A stretch of 64,000 bases of DNA from NCBI RefSeq assembly GCF_018457175.1, contig NZ_JAGFNU010000006.1, positions 124,001 through 188,000 on the forward strand. Reading direction: 5' to 3'. Both the position numbers and the translations under genes were made by a program. Source of the stretch: Pseudohalocynthiibacter aestuariivivens. Its GTDB lineage: Bacteria; Pseudomonadota; Alphaproteobacteria; Rhodobacterales; Rhodobacteraceae. The notes beneath the pieces were generated by a model. That model was given only the letters and a program-made list of their open reading frames with translations, made no database searches and was not told where the DNA came from. Below, one piece after another: positions 52,046 to 62,147 of this stretch; positions within the stretch are counted from its first letter, which is position 1, and each line of letters opens with the position of its first letter.

Positions 52046-52864
52046 ATGATTAAGAATTTCCTCATGAACGCGGTCTTGGCTGGCGTTTTCATGGTACCGT
52101 TGTCTGTACCAGCGTCGGCGCAGGTCGCAGATGGGGTTGTCACGATTGATGTGTTGCCCGGGTGGCGAACGGAGAATAACACGCATATGACCGCGCTGCG
52201 CGTTCGTCTTGCCGAAGGATGGAAAACCTATTGGCGCGCACCTGGAGATTCTGGGATTCCTCCACGGTTTGACTGGACCGGCTCAAGAAACATTGGTTCT
52301 GTCGAGCTTCACTGGCCAAGGCCATCCGTGTTTGACACGAACGGGCTTCGCACGATCGGATACATTAATGAAGTTGTGATCCCACTGGAGTTCACACCGA
52401 ACCGCGCAAACGCATCTATTCTGATACGCGGCAAGGTGGAACTTGGTGTATGCGCATCTGTTTGCGTGCCGGTAACGTTGCGTCTGAATGCGGAACTTGG
52501 AAATGATTTGACAGAAAGCGACCCGGTCATTCGGCTTGCGCTAAACCAACAACCAACCAGCGCTGTGCAAGCGCAGGTCAGTTCCGTTCTTTGTCAGGTC
52601 GAACCCATTGAAGACGGGCTGCGCGTGACGGCGAGCATCACTATGCCATCGCTTGGCCGCAATGAGGTTGCGGTGTTCGAATTACCGGATCAAACGATCT
52701 GGATTAGCGAGGCGAGCGCACACCGCTCAGGCAGTGAGCTAAAAGCATCCGCAGATATGGTCCCACCAAATGCGCAACCTTTTTCGCTTAACAGGTCCGA
52801 CGTGCGGATAACGGTTTTGGGGGCGGATCGCGCTGTGGATATTCAGGGCTGCCATGGCGGCTAG
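52046..52864 (+). CDS. Stand-alone DsbD N-domain periplasmic protein
   Basis: 272 residues. Signal peptide about 1-24 (NAVLAGVFMVPLSVPASA), then a beta-rich domain: LAEGWKTYWRAPGDSGIPPRFDW, then VELGVCASVCVPVTL with a CxxxC pair and DRAVDIQGCHGG at the C-terminus. This is the ScsB/DsbD N-terminal type, without the membrane or thioredoxin domains of DsbD. It may act as a periplasmic reductase partner for a separate CcdA/DsbD channel, which is inference. An ATG at 52064 is an alternative start. The 3' end overlaps the RND permease gene by four bases. Confidence 0.78.
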   Translation: MIKNFLMNAVLAGVFMVPLSVPASAQVADGVVTIDVLPGWRTENNTHMTALRVRLAEGWKTYWRAPGDSGIPPRFDWTGSRNIGSVELHWPRPSVFDTNGLRTIGYINEVVIPLEFTPNRANASILIRGKVELGVCASVCVPVTLRLNAELGNDLTESDPVIRLALNQQPTSAVQAQVSSVLCQVEPIEDGLRVTASITMPSLGRNEVAVFELPDQTIWISEASAHRSGSELKASADMVPPNAQPFSLNRSDVRITVLGADRAVDIQGCHGG

Positions 52865-55800
52865 CTCTTTTCCAAACGACCAAGGCGTAAAAATAGAGCA
52901 CCGCATATAAAGGCGAATATTACTATTGCCGCAGTTGAAATTACAAAAAGCAGAAAGCCGACAGAGAGAGCTGATATATTTTGAAGAACCGGCAAGGCGC
53001 CAAGCAATGCATTCGGCAAGGTTCCCGTGAAGGCGGCAGTTCCTAAAGTGAAAACAAAAATCCCTAAAGTTACCAGACCTGCCAGCGCTGTAATCAGCCA
53101 AACCCGGCCCGAACGGGCGGGCAGGCTAAGTGCACGACGAAAACCGTTTAACTGACGCGTAACGTCCAACTGCATGGCCAGCAAAGCAGGGACAATCAAC
53201 AACACAATTAACATCCCGAATCCCAGGCCGTAGACAAGCGTTATAACGGTTGGTTTCAGAAACTGCGCCTGAACGGACCTCTCATAGAGCAATGGTGTCA
53301 GCCCGAGCACCGTTGTCATTGTGGTCAACAAAACCGGGCGTAAACGATCTGCAGTGCCATCGATAATCGCCGGAATGAGCCCCCGTTCCTTTGCATAGTC
53401 ATCGATCGTTGTGACCAGAACGATGGAATCATTGATGACGATACCTGTCATACCAATCAGGCCGACAACGCTGAACATTGATAGCGGCACCTCCCAGGCG
53501 ACGTGTCCGTAGATCGCACCAACCATCCCAAAAGGCACGATTGCGATAACAACGACAGGCCGTGTCCAGCTCGAAAAAATCCAGGCGAGCGTGAGATAGA
53601 TACCGATCAGGCAGAGAAAAAAGCCAAATGCTGCATCACTTAAAAAATCATTTTCCTGCTCGGCCAAACCAGACATTTTGAACGACACGCGATATTCGCT
53701 TTCGATACGTGGCAGTATCTCGTTCTCCAGTTCGGCCATGATCGCCTCGGCACGCGCCGGGTCGTCCTCGGAAATATCTCCTGTAACTGAGACCAGACGG
53801 AGGCCATTCTCGCGGCGTATCGTTGAAAAACCGCTGCGCCTTGTGACCGTCACAATATCCGACAGGGGAACATATTCTCCTTCAGCTGTTCGCATTTGAC
53901 TGCGATCAAGAAAATCAGCGGTCAACTCGCCTTCGGGTAATTCAACCCGAACTTCAGCGGTGCGTGGACCATCGGGGTAAGTCGCGGCCTCAATCCCCCC
54001 CAGCCTATTGCGCAACACGCGCCCCAACCCGTCAATTGTGAACCCAAGAGCCTGACCCTGTGGTGTAAGCTCGAGGATCAGTTCTACTTTGTCATAGGCC
54101 AGTGAATCCTGAACGGCTGATACCTCCGGATAAGGAATAAGGGCAGTTTTCAATGCCTCGGCTGCCGCCTTCAATGTCGCCGAATCCGCGCCGTAAAACT
54201 CTACATCAAGCGCATCGCCGCCGGGGCCAGAATGCCAGCGCCTGAAACTAACCGTCTCTGCCAGAGGGTGCTGGCGAACCAGATCCTGCAATTCGGCGAC
54301 AAAACTGAAGGCTGAATAGGGGCGCAGATCCGCGTCGATCAATTCGATCGCGATCGACCCCAACAAAATCGGATCTTTCGCGGATGCCCCTGACAGCCCG
54401 CGTCCCGTGTTGCCGCCAATTTCCGCAACAACATATTTTAATGGGTTCTCCCCGTATTGTTCTTCATAGAGCTTGCCAATTTCTTCGGTTGCGCGCTGCA
54501 TCTCGCGCATCATAGCGAGCGAGTCCTCACGCTTAGCGCCTGGCACCATCGCAAAATTCCCGGAAACAGACGAACGTTCCGGCGCATTGAAAAAACGCCA
54601 TTGCAGATCACCACGAACAAAAATCGAAACCTGACTGGAAAGGACAACCAACACCCCGGCGAACACCGGGTAACGCGCCCAAACCACAAAACGCATCAGA
54701 GGGCGAAACAGCTTGTCGCGCACCTTCGAAAACCCCCGATTCACAATGCGGTTTGGCCAGTCATACCAATGTTGTTTTGCTGAATGGGCCAGCGCATGGC
54801 TCATATGGTTTGGTAAAACCAGAAAACATTCCACGAGCGAAGCAAGCAACACAACAATCACGGTAAACGGAATATCGGCAATCAGGTCCCCAAACCGCCC
54901 GCCAATTGCAACCAGTCCGAAAAACGCAATCACAGTCGTAATTGTTGCTGAAAACACCGGAGCAGCCATGCGGCGCGCCGCATTTTCAGCCGCTTCAACA
55001 GGTCCTTCTCCAAGCCGCCGCGCGCGAAAATCTGCGTGTTCGCCAACAACAATGGCGTCATCCACCACAATCCCCAATGTGATAATCAACGCAAACAGCG
55101 AAACCATGTTGATCGTCAATCCAAAAGCATACATCAGCGCGATCGTCGCCAGCATTGAAACCGGAATGCCAGCCGCAACCCAAAATGCTGTGCGCGCGTT
55201 CAGGAACAGAAACAGCAAAGCAACCACAAGCCCCAGCCCGACAAGCCCGTTATCAAGCAGCAAATTCAGGCGACTCGTTATCGCCGCTGCACGTGTTCGG
55301 ATCAAATCTATTGAAACGTTTTCCGGCAGGGTTGCACGCAAGTCGGCGGCAACCTCTTCCACCTGTTTCTGAATTCGGATGGCATCGCCCTGTCCCGACC
55401 GATCAACACGCACCGAAATTGCCGGGTTGGCACCAACGTAATAGGCCCTGTCCCGGTCAATCCCTTCAACAATAACACGGCCAACATCCCCGACCGTAAG
55501 ATGCGACCCATCAGGGTTGGAGCGCAAAGATATGGCTGAAATCTGATCCGCACGCCTTTTTTCTATGCCCGTCCGCACACGCGCATTTGCGCCAGATACG
55601 TCTCCTGCGGGATCGGAAGAAACCTCTGCGTTAATCGTCGCCGCGATTTCTGCCATTGTGACATCGTTCTTGATCAACGCCGCAGAAGGCACTTCTACAA
55701 TCGTTTGCGGGGCTGCCACACCTCTGATGGTGGTCCGCGTCACACCCTCGGCAAACAACCGGGTGACAAATTCATCCGCGAACCGACCCAACTGATCCAC

Positions 55801-56265
55801 CGCAACAGGACCAGTTATCACAACATCAGTTACCCTGTCCCACCATGCTCCGCGCCTGACCTTTGGTTCTTCTGCGTCTTCCGGCAATGTGTCGACTGCG
55901 TCAACCGCCGCTTGCACCTCATCTGCGGCGCGCGCCATGTCCCATTCCGGTTCAAAATCGAGCGAAATACTCGCCCGGCCTTCGCTTGATGTCGCAGAAG
56001 AGCTTTCGACGCCCTCGACAGCCAGCAAAGCCGACTCCAGAACCTGCACAATTGCAGCGTCCACATCTTCGGCTCCGGCTCCGGTCCAGACGACCGAAAC
56101 GCTTACGTTATCAATGATCACATCTGGAAAAAACTGTGCGCGCATCCGCGGCATTGCCGCCAGACCCAACCCGATCATCAGTACAAGCAACAAATTTGCG
56201 GCTGTCCGATGGCGGGTAAAGTAGCTGAGTATCCCAGCCGCCGCCGGGGGGATTTCGCGCACCAT
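52861..56265 (-). CDS. RND efflux permease
   Basis: 1134 residues, AcrB-type architecture. First helix about 25-45, a large periplasmic part with GRASISLDFEPEWD and FPDVIIDNVSV, then a helical block with TM4 motif GIVVDDAIVVGEHADF (proton-relay Asp pair), repeated in the second half by GLIGMTGIVINDSIVLV where DD is replaced by ND. It is an inner-membrane drug/proton antiporter subunit. The adaptor gene ends one base away (56267). No outer-membrane TolC gene is adjacent. Substrate unknown. Confidence 0.88.
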   Translation of the reverse strand: MVREIPPAAAGILSYFTRHRTAANLLLVLMIGLGLAAMPRMRAQFFPDVIIDNVSVSVVWTGAGAEDVDAAIVQVLESALLAVEGVESSSATSSEGRASISLDFEPEWDMARAADEVQAAVDAVDTLPEDAEEPKVRRGAWWDRVTDVVITGPVAVDQLGRFADEFVTRLFAEGVTRTTIRGVAAPQTIVEVPSAALIKNDVTMAEIAATINAEVSSDPAGDVSGANARVRTGIEKRRADQISAISLRSNPDGSHLTVGDVGRVIVEGIDRDRAYYVGANPAISVRVDRSGQGDAIRIQKQVEEVAADLRATLPENVSIDLIRTRAAAITSRLNLLLDNGLVGLGLVVALLFLFLNARTAFWVAAGIPVSMLATIALMYAFGLTINMVSLFALIITLGIVVDDAIVVGEHADFRARRLGEGPVEAAENAARRMAAPVFSATITTVIAFFGLVAIGGRFGDLIADIPFTVIVVLLASLVECFLVLPNHMSHALAHSAKQHWYDWPNRIVNRGFSKVRDKLFRPLMRFVVWARYPVFAGVLVVLSSQVSIFVRGDLQWRFFNAPERSSVSGNFAMVPGAKREDSLAMMREMQRATEEIGKLYEEQYGENPLKYVVAEIGGNTGRGLSGASAKDPILLGSIAIELIDADLRPYSAFSFVAELQDLVRQHPLAETVSFRRWHSGPGGDALDVEFYGADSATLKAAAEALKTALIPYPEVSAVQDSLAYDKVELILELTPQGQALGFTIDGLGRVLRNRLGGIEAATYPDGPRTAEVRVELPEGELTADFLDRSQMRTAEGEYVPLSDIVTVTRRSGFSTIRRENGLRLVSVTGDISEDDPARAEAIMAELENEILPRIESEYRVSFKMSGLAEQENDFLSDAAFGFFLCLIGIYLTLAWIFSSWTRPVVVIAIVPFGMVGAIYGHVAWEVPLSMFSVVGLIGMTGIVINDSIVLVTTIDDYAKERGLIPAIIDGTADRLRPVLLTTMTTVLGLTPLLYERSVQAQFLKPTVITLVYGLGFGMLIVLLIVPALLAMQLDVTRQLNGFRRALSLPARSGRVWLITALAGLVTLGIFVFTLGTAAFTGTLPNALLGALPVLQNISALSVGFLLFVISTAAIVIFAFICGALFLRLGRLEKS

Positions 56266-56266
56266 C

Positions 56267-57724
56267 TCAGCCCCCTATTCGCGCTTCGATGCGTTCAACA
56301 ACCTGGGCAGGAACCCGTTCCTGAGCAAGCAATCCTAGAACCCGGGTTTTAGCTTCTTCCGGCATCCGGTCACTTTCGGTTACAAAAGCGACAAGCCGGG
56401 CGCGGCGCTCTTCACTGAGTTCGAGCATTTCCTGCTCCTGCGCAGTGGTAGAACCGTTACTACGGATTGGACGTACTTTTATTCCCGCGCCAAGCAAGGG
56501 TGAGCGTTCTGCAACGAGTTCGCGACCGTCAAGCATTTCACCACGAACAATCACATCGTCGCCCTGTCGTCGTAGCAATTCGACTGATGCTACTTCAAGC
56601 CTGTCTTCTGGGCCTATCAGCAACACGGTTTCAGCGGAATCCACAGCAGAGGACGGCAGCAACGCGACATCAATCAATTCAGGCTCCCGAACCTTGACTG
56701 TTACAAAGTCACCGGGCCTGAAGCCCCGCGCGTCTTTTAGGTGCGCGAACAAAAGTCGCCCGGTCTGACCTTCCCCCACGGATGCGCTTTCACGTGAGAT
56801 CACACCAGAGGTCGAAAGATCGACCCCATACACATCCAGCAATACTTCTACAGGAGCGCGGTTCAATGCTCCCAGACTATCGAGAAGTCTCGTGTATTGA
56901 GTGGTCGAAACACGGAAAGACACCTCCAGCAGGTCCGGGTCCGTCAATCGTGCTATGCGTTCGTTGTTTGCAACAAGTCCACCCTGAACAACGCTGACGT
57001 CCCCCAGTGTACCTGAGAACTCTGCGAAAATTTCGGTATCTGCAAGTTCGCGCTCCGCATCCGCGAGATTAATTTTTTGCCGGCGCAGCTCCGTATCTGC
57101 CTGATCTATCCTCGCCTCTGCCTGCGCAATGGCCTGACGCCGGGACAGCAAAGATTGCTGCGCCACTGCCTCTGCGAGTTCGGCAGCCTCAACCGAAGCC
57201 TCGGTTCCTACACCACGACCGCGCAAATCACGCTGGCGTGCCAAAGCATTTTGACGCAAAACCAGTTGCGCCTCCGCTGTTTCCTGTTCATTCACGGCAA
57301 GATCATAGGAACGAGCTGCATCGCGCACCTCGGCTTCAGCTTCTAAGACGTCGGTTTGCGCACGCTGCAACTCAGATTGCGCTTCGCTCGGATCAATCCG
57401 GGCCAGCAAGGCGCCTTTTTCTACACGGCCACCCTCAACAAAATTCTCTGTCAGCTCTACGATGGTGCCGGACGCAGTTGCTCTCAAATCCAGGGTCCGG
57501 CGGCTGCGCACTTCCCCAAATGCTGTCAGGACCGGTGCGATGTTGCCGGGTTCATATCTAACGACATTTGCTGCAAAAATGCGCTCACGGTTTGGCATCG
57601 TGAAATCGTCTTCGGCCCATGAAATCAGAAGCGCATTGTAAAACATGGCACCGGCCATCGCCAAAAATCCCACTGTCACAGACAGAAGGAACAGCCCCAT
57701 AAGACTACGTGCCAAAAACCGCAT
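56267..57724 (-). CDS. RND periplasmic adaptor (membrane fusion protein)
   Basis: 485 residues. N-terminal anchor about 8-30 (LMGLFLLSVTVGFLAMAGAMFY), HlyD barrel-sandwich part with TASGTIVELTENFVEGGRVEKGALLARID, a long coiled-coil (AQTDVLEAEAEVRDAARS, VGTEASVEAAELAEAVAQQ), then a beta-barrel. Links the permease to an outer-membrane channel. It starts 81 bases from the moaB stop and is followed after one base by the permease gene. A C-terminal segment from 430 on, Glu- and Arg-rich, is longer than in common adaptors. Confidence 0.88.
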   Translation of the reverse strand: MRFLARSLMGLFLLSVTVGFLAMAGAMFYNALLISWAEDDFTMPNRERIFAANVVRYEPGNIAPVLTAFGEVRSRRTLDLRATASGTIVELTENFVEGGRVEKGALLARIDPSEAQSELQRAQTDVLEAEAEVRDAARSYDLAVNEQETAEAQLVLRQNALARQRDLRGRGVGTEASVEAAELAEAVAQQSLLSRRQAIAQAEARIDQADTELRRQKINLADAERELADTEIFAEFSGTLGDVSVVQGGLVANNERIARLTDPDLLEVSFRVSTTQYTRLLDSLGALNRAPVEVLLDVYGVDLSTSGVISRESASVGEGQTGRLLFAHLKDARGFRPGDFVTVKVREPELIDVALLPSSAVDSAETVLLIGPEDRLEVASVELLRRQGDDVIVRGEMLDGRELVAERSPLLGAGIKVRPIRSNGSTTAQEQEMLELSEERRARLVAFVTESDRMPEEAKTRVLGLLAQERVPAQVVERIEARIGG

Positions 57725-57805
57725 AGCTGTCCTTTCAGACCGGTTTACTTAGAGTATACGCAAAAATTCTGCCTTTGGCTCATAATTGTATTACGTACCA
57801 GGCAG

Positions 57806-58339
57806 CTATTTCCGTCGCTTATGTTCCTCTAATCTTGGAAAAATTTCCACAAAATTACACGGAGCATGGCGATAATCGAGCTGCGCGGCCAAAATTTCGT
57901 CCCAGGCATCCTTGCAGGCACCCGGACTGCCAGGCAATGCAAATAGGTATGTGCCCTGCGCTACGCCGCCTGTTGCGCGTGACTGAACGGCAGACGTGCC
58001 TATCTTTTTGTAAGACACCATGGTGAAAACGGTAGCAAAGGCCTCAATCTCTTTCTCGTAGACGTCCCGATGTGCTTCGACACTCACATCGCGCCCTGTC
58101 AAACCGGTTCCCCCTGTTGAAATAACAACATCGATTTCAGGGTTTGCACACCATTCGCGCAGTTGGTCGGCTATCTGATGCCGCTCATCCGGAAGTATCT
58201 TGCGGTCCGCAAGCTCATGCCCGGCACCGGATATCCGTCCGACCAGAACATCACCAGATCTGTCCTCTGCCAAACCACGACTATCGGAGACTGTAAGTAC
58301 GGCGATCCGGACCGGGATAAATTCTTTTTCGGTTGTCAT
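57806..58339 (-). CDS. moaB: Molybdenum cofactor biosynthesis protein MoaB
   Basis: 177 residues, MoaB/Mog fold: IAVLTVSDSRGLAEDRSGD, DVVISTGGTGLTGRDVS (substrate-binding GGTG) and FALPGSPGACKDAWDE. It adenylylates molybdopterin in preparation for MoeA. The complete fusion MobB-MoeA and mobA lie 14 kb away, so the moco genes here are split. It lies upstream of the RND adaptor and eight bases downstream of the LysE-type exporter, on the same strand. Confidence 0.9.
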   Translation of the reverse strand: MTTEKEFIPVRIAVLTVSDSRGLAEDRSGDVLVGRISGAGHELADRKILPDERHQIADQLREWCANPEIDVVISTGGTGLTGRDVSVEAHRDVYEKEIEAFATVFTMVSYKKIGTSAVQSRATGGVAQGTYLFALPGSPGACKDAWDEILAAQLDYRHAPCNFVEIFPRLEEHKRRK

Positions 58340-58347
58340 TCTTTTCT

Positions 58348-58962
58348 CTACTTCTCAAGCGCCAGCCGTACGGCAAGCGCACCAAAAACTGTTGCAGAGA
58401 CCCAGCGCAACCCACGCTGAAAACCAACAGCGCCAGTTATACGCCCGCCAAGGCCACCCGCGAATATACCAGCTAAGGCGTTGATTACAAAGCCTCCAAG
58501 GCCAAGAACCGCCCCGAAAACAAGGAATTGGGCTAAAATGCTTCCGCGTGAGGGATCAACAAACTGCGGGATGAACGCCAATACAAACAAGATCACTTTT
58601 GGGTTTGTCAAATTCACGAGCAGCCCATCCCAAAACGCACGTTTTGCTGAAACTGCGGGTGCGCCGTTAGCCTCAAGCGGGCTTCGCAACACCTTTATGG
58701 CAAGCCACACAAGATAGGTTATTCCCATCCAGCGAATTACGTCAAAAACTGCGGGATAGGCAGAAACCAAAGCGCCAAGCCCAATACCCGCCAGCGTCAC
58801 GTGTACAAATGATCCGATTGAAATACCAAAGCTCGCCGATGTGGCAGCACGCACGCCCCCCCGCAAACCCTGACCGACACAAAACATCATGTCCGCACCG
58901 GGTGTCAGGTTCAATGCGAGCGCAGCCGGGATAAACGCAAGAAGCGTTGTGAACTCAACCAT
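58348..58962 (-). CDS. LysE/RhtB-family amino acid exporter
   Basis: 204 residues with about six hydrophobic helices, RhtB/LysE fold: LNLTPGADMMFCVGQGLRGGVRAA near the N-terminus, GITYLVWLAIKVLRSP and NLTNPKVILFVLAFIPQFV. The sequence does not fix the substrate; members export homoserine, threonine, lysine or others. It overlaps the uracil-DNA glycosylase gene by eight bases and precedes moaB. Confidence 0.85.
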   Translation of the reverse strand: MVEFTTLLAFIPAALALNLTPGADMMFCVGQGLRGGVRAATSASFGISIGSFVHVTLAGIGLGALVSAYPAVFDVIRWMGITYLVWLAIKVLRSPLEANGAPAVSAKRAFWDGLLVNLTNPKVILFVLAFIPQFVDPSRGSILAQFLVFGAVLGLGGFVINALAGIFAGGLGGRITGAVGFQRGLRWVSATVFGALAVRLALEK

Positions 58963-59740
58963 CTACATCACCTCGCAAGCGCGCCTGCAAAGACAAAAGG
59001 TCGGCCCATGCTTCGCGTTTCGCTTCGGGCTTGCGTAACAGATAGGACGGGTGAACCATTGGCAATACCGGTATGCCAAACACCTCTGTCCATATCCCGC
59101 GCAAGCGGGTTATGCCTGTCTTCCCTAACAAGGTTTTGGATGAAATGTTCCCGGTCAAAACCAGAAACTCCGGGTTCACCAGCGCAATGTGACGTTCCAG
59201 AAACGGGCGCATCATTGCGATCTCCTCTGGTGTCGGGTCACGGTCTTGCGGCGGACGCCAAGGCAAGACATTGGTGATGTAGACCGAAGATTCGGGTTCT
59301 TCCGCATCGCGCGCCATGTTGATCGCTGCAAACATCCGGTCGAGCAACTGACCGGAACGGCCAACAAATGGTCGACCTTGCAGGTCCTCGTCGCGCCCCG
59401 GCGCCTCGCCAACAATCATGACCCGCGCAGCCGGATTACCGTCGGCAAACACAAGATTACGCGCACCGCGCTTCAACTCGCAAAATTCAAATGCGTCGAT
59501 TTCGGTTCTCAGTTCAGGCAAATCGGTCGCCCGCATCGCCGCGGCTTTTGCTATTTCAACAGGGTTAGGCGCTTCTAAAACAGGCGCAGGCGCAACCTCT
59601 TCGGTTGCTTTGGGTTTCGGCGCTTCAGCCGGAACCTCATAGCGGTTCACCGGAACGTCGCCAATTGCCTCGGTCGCACCAAGTTCAACCTGCCATTCCA
59701 GCATCGCCTTTAGATGATGAAAGTCCTGAGTCTCGTTCAT
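58955..59740 (-). CDS. Uracil-DNA glycosylase (family 4-like) without full Fe-S ligand set
   Basis: 261 residues: a variable N-terminal part of about 75 residues with Ala/Pro/Glu-rich linker, then the glycosylase. Motif A is [21 protein letters not shown], motif [10 protein letters not shown]. In family 4 enzymes four Cys hold a 4Fe-4S cluster; here only [12 protein letters not shown] keeps one, PWRPPQ replaces the second-pair Cys and MMRPFLER has Met in place of the last. The enzyme is likely cluster-free. It removes uracil from DNA. It overlaps the LysE gene and is divergent from pyrB. Confidence 0.85.
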   Translation of the reverse strand: MNETQDFHHLKAMLEWQVELGATEAIGDVPVNRYEVPAEAPKPKATEEVAPAPVLEAPNPVEIAKAAAMRATDLPELRTEIDAFEFCELKRGARNLVFADGNPAARVMIVGEAPGRDEDLQGRPFVGRSGQLLDRMFAAINMARDAEEPESSVYITNVLPWRPPQDRDPTPEEIAMMRPFLERHIALVNPEFLVLTGNISSKTLLGKTGITRLRGIWTEVFGIPVLPMVHPSYLLRKPEAKREAWADLLSLQARLRGDVDG

Positions 59741-59901
59741 TGCGCCACGCTAGAGCATGATTGCGGGAAACGAAACCGCACAACGCGCTTTGAAACGTTC
59801 ATTTGAGCGTGATTTGAGCGGTTCGCGGCAATGAGGCTCGCACACTCTTGCCTCGCCAAGCATGCACACCCTATAAGCAAACAAATCAGACAGAGGTCGC
59901 C

Positions 59902-60855
59902 ATGAGTTTTCGTGCGAAGCATCTTTTAAGCATCGAGCAACTATCGCCCGAAGAAATTGAAACGATCCTGAATCTATCCGACGAATACGTCGATCTGAAC
60001 AGGCGACAGGTCAAACACTCTGACGCGCTGGCGGGCCTCACCCAAATCAACATGTTTTTTGAGAACTCGACGCGCACGCAGGCGTCGTTTGAGCTGGCCG
60101 GGAAACGGCTGGGTGCAGATGTTATGAACATGGCGATGCAGGCGAGTTCGGTCAAAAAGGGCGAAACCCTGATCGATACGGCCCTGACACTGAACGCAAT
60201 GCACCCCGATCTGCTGGTTGTGCGCCACCCCCATTCCGGCGCTGTGGAATTGCTTGCCTCCAAGGTGAACTGTGCGGTGTTAAATGCAGGCGACGGACGG
60301 CATGAACACCCGACACAAGCCCTGCTTGATGCGCTGACCATCAGGCGCAAAAAGGGCCGCCTGCATCGCCTCAGCATCGCGATTTGCGGGGATATCGCCC
60401 ATTCCCGCGTGGCGCGTTCAAACCTGATCCTGCTTGGCAAAATGGAAAACCGGGTACGCCTCGTCGGCCCGCCAACGCTCATGCCATCACAAATCGCGGA
60501 ACTGGGTGTCGAAGTTTTCGACGACATGCGCGAGGGGTTAAAAGACGTTGATGTCGTGATGATGCTGCGCCTGCAGCGCGAGCGCATGGATGGTGGGTTT
60601 ATCCCGTCAGAGCGCGAGTATTATCATCGCTTCGGACTCGACGCGGAAAAGCTGAGCTACGCAAAGCAAGACGCCATCGTCATGCACCCCGGCCCGATGA
60701 ACCGCGGAGTAGAGATTGACGGCCTACTGGCCGATGACATCAACCGAAGCGTTATTCAGGACCAGGTTGAAATGGGGGTAGCAGTGCGGATGGCTGCGAT
60801 GGACCTTTTGGCCCGAAATCTGCGGGCAAGCAGTGATGAGGGGGTGATGGTATGA
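59902..60855 (+). CDS. pyrB: Aspartate carbamoyltransferase catalytic chain
   Basis: 317 residues. Joins carbamoyl phosphate and aspartate in pyrimidine synthesis. Carbamoyl-P binding [27 protein letters not shown], and [10 protein letters not shown] with [11 protein letters not shown] are intact. AGAGG at 59893 and the family N-terminus [14 protein letters not shown] set the start at 59902; the frame before it is spurious. Its stop overlaps the pyrC-like start by four bases. No pyrI or pyrR is nearby; the neighbour suggests a class A holoenzyme with a dihydroorotase-like partner. Confidence 0.95.
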   Translation: MSFRAKHLLSIEQLSPEEIETILNLSDEYVDLNRRQVKHSDALAGLTQINMFFENSTRTQASFELAGKRLGADVMNMAMQASSVKKGETLIDTALTLNAMHPDLLVVRHPHSGAVELLASKVNCAVLNAGDGRHEHPTQALLDALTIRRKKGRLHRLSIAICGDIAHSRVARSNLILLGKMENRVRLVGPPTLMPSQIAELGVEVFDDMREGLKDVDVVMMLRLQRERMDGGFIPSEREYYHRFGLDAEKLSYAKQDAIVMHPGPMNRGVEIDGLLADDINRSVIQDQVEMGVAVRMAAMDLLARNLRASSDEGVMV

Positions 60856-62144
60856 GCGACCTTTTCCTCACCAACGCCCGCCTGATTGACCCGGAAGCGG
60901 GCACCGAAACTTTCGGTGCTATTAAGATTTCGGAAGGAAAGATTGCCGAAATCTTAACGCAAGATATTGAAAAAGCTATTAAAAACTTCCCTGCCGGGAA
61001 GGTTGCGGACTGCGGCGGTCAATATCTTGCTCCCGGTATCGTCGACATTGGCGTTAAAATTGGCGAGCCGGGTGAACGGCACAAGGAAAGTTTCCGCACG
61101 GCTGGTGCGGCGGCGGCGGCAGGTGGCATAACAACGATGATCACGCGCCCCGATACAACCCCGGCGCTTGATACACCCGAAGCGCTTGAATTCGTTGCAC
61201 GGCGCGCGAACGAAGCCGCCCCGGTTCATATCCTTCCCATGGCAGCGCTCACCAAAGGACGTGAAGGCCGCGAGATGGTCGAAATCGGTTTCCTGCACGA
61301 CGCTGGTGCCGTTGCCTTTACCGATTGTGACCGTGTTGTCGAAAGCCCAAAGGTGTTTTCACGCTGTCTGACTTATGCGCGCAGCCTTGGTGCCTTGGTG
61401 ATGGCACATCCGCAAGACCCCGGACTGTCTAAAGGGGCGGCTGTTACATCCGGTAAATTCGCCTCACTCAAAGGATTGCCTGCCGTGTCACCTATGGCGG
61501 AACGCATGGGGCTGGAGCGTGACCTTGCATTGGTTGAAATGACGGGCGCGCGTTACCACGCTGACTGCATTTCAACCGCAGGCGCCCTGCCCGCGTTGCA
61601 ACGCGCCAAGGACGCAGGTCTTGATGTTACCGCTGGCGTGTCAATTCACCACCTGACACTGAATGAATTCGACGTGGGTGACTACCGTAGTTTCTTTAAG
61701 GTTAAACCGCCACTTCGATCCGAAGATGACCGGTTTGCAACCGTCGCTGCCGTTGCCAGTGGGTTGATCGACGTGATCTCATCCTTCCACACACCGCAGG
61801 ACGAGGAAAGCAAACGCCTGCCCTATGAAGAAGCAGCAAGTGGTGCCGTTGCGCTGGAAACCTTGTTGCCTGCAGCACTCCGGCTTGTGCATGCGGGTGC
61901 GATCGATTTGCCGACACTTTGGCGCGCGTTGTCGCTGAACCCGGCGCGCCGTCTTGGGCTTGATGCCGGACGTCTGGCGGTTGGAGCGCCCGCAGACCTT
62001 GTTTTGTTTGACCCAAACACACCTTTTGTGCTGGATCGTTTCAAACTGCGTTCGAAATCAAAGAATACACCCTTTGACGAACAGCGGATGCAGGGCAAAG
62101 TATTAAAAACCTTTGTCGGCGGTATCGAAGTTTTTGGAGCCTAG
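60852..62144 (+). CDS. Dihydroorotase-like protein PyrC', probably inactive
   Basis: 430 residues, dihydroorotase fold. Where active enzymes have the metal HxH, this reads [18 protein letters not shown]; the later sites also change: VMAHPQD for Hx[10 protein letters not shown] for HxxHxST, and ISSFHTPQ for xDHxPH. The Lys and residues for the fold remain (FKVKPPLR). It overlaps pyrB by four bases. In Pseudomonas and Rhodobacter-type bacteria, such a dead partner holds PyrB in its active dodecamer. The functional dihydroorotase must be elsewhere. Confidence 0.9.
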   Translation: MSDLFLTNARLIDPEAGTETFGAIKISEGKIAEILTQDIEKAIKNFPAGKVADCGGQYLAPGIVDIGVKIGEPGERHKESFRTAGAAAAAGGITTMITRPDTTPALDTPEALEFVARRANEAAPVHILPMAALTKGREGREMVEIGFLHDAGAVAFTDCDRVVESPKVFSRCLTYARSLGALVMAHPQDPGLSKGAAVTSGKFASLKGLPAVSPMAERMGLERDLALVEMTGARYHADCISTAGALPALQRAKDAGLDVTAGVSIHHLTLNEFDVGDYRSFFKVKPPLRSEDDRFATVAAVASGLIDVISSFHTPQDEESKRLPYEEAASGAVALETLLPAALRLVHAGAIDLPTLWRALSLNPARRLGLDAGRLAVGAPADLVLFDPNTPFVLDRFKLRSKSKNTPFDEQRMQGKVLKTFVGGIEVFGA

Positions 62145-62147
62145 GCT

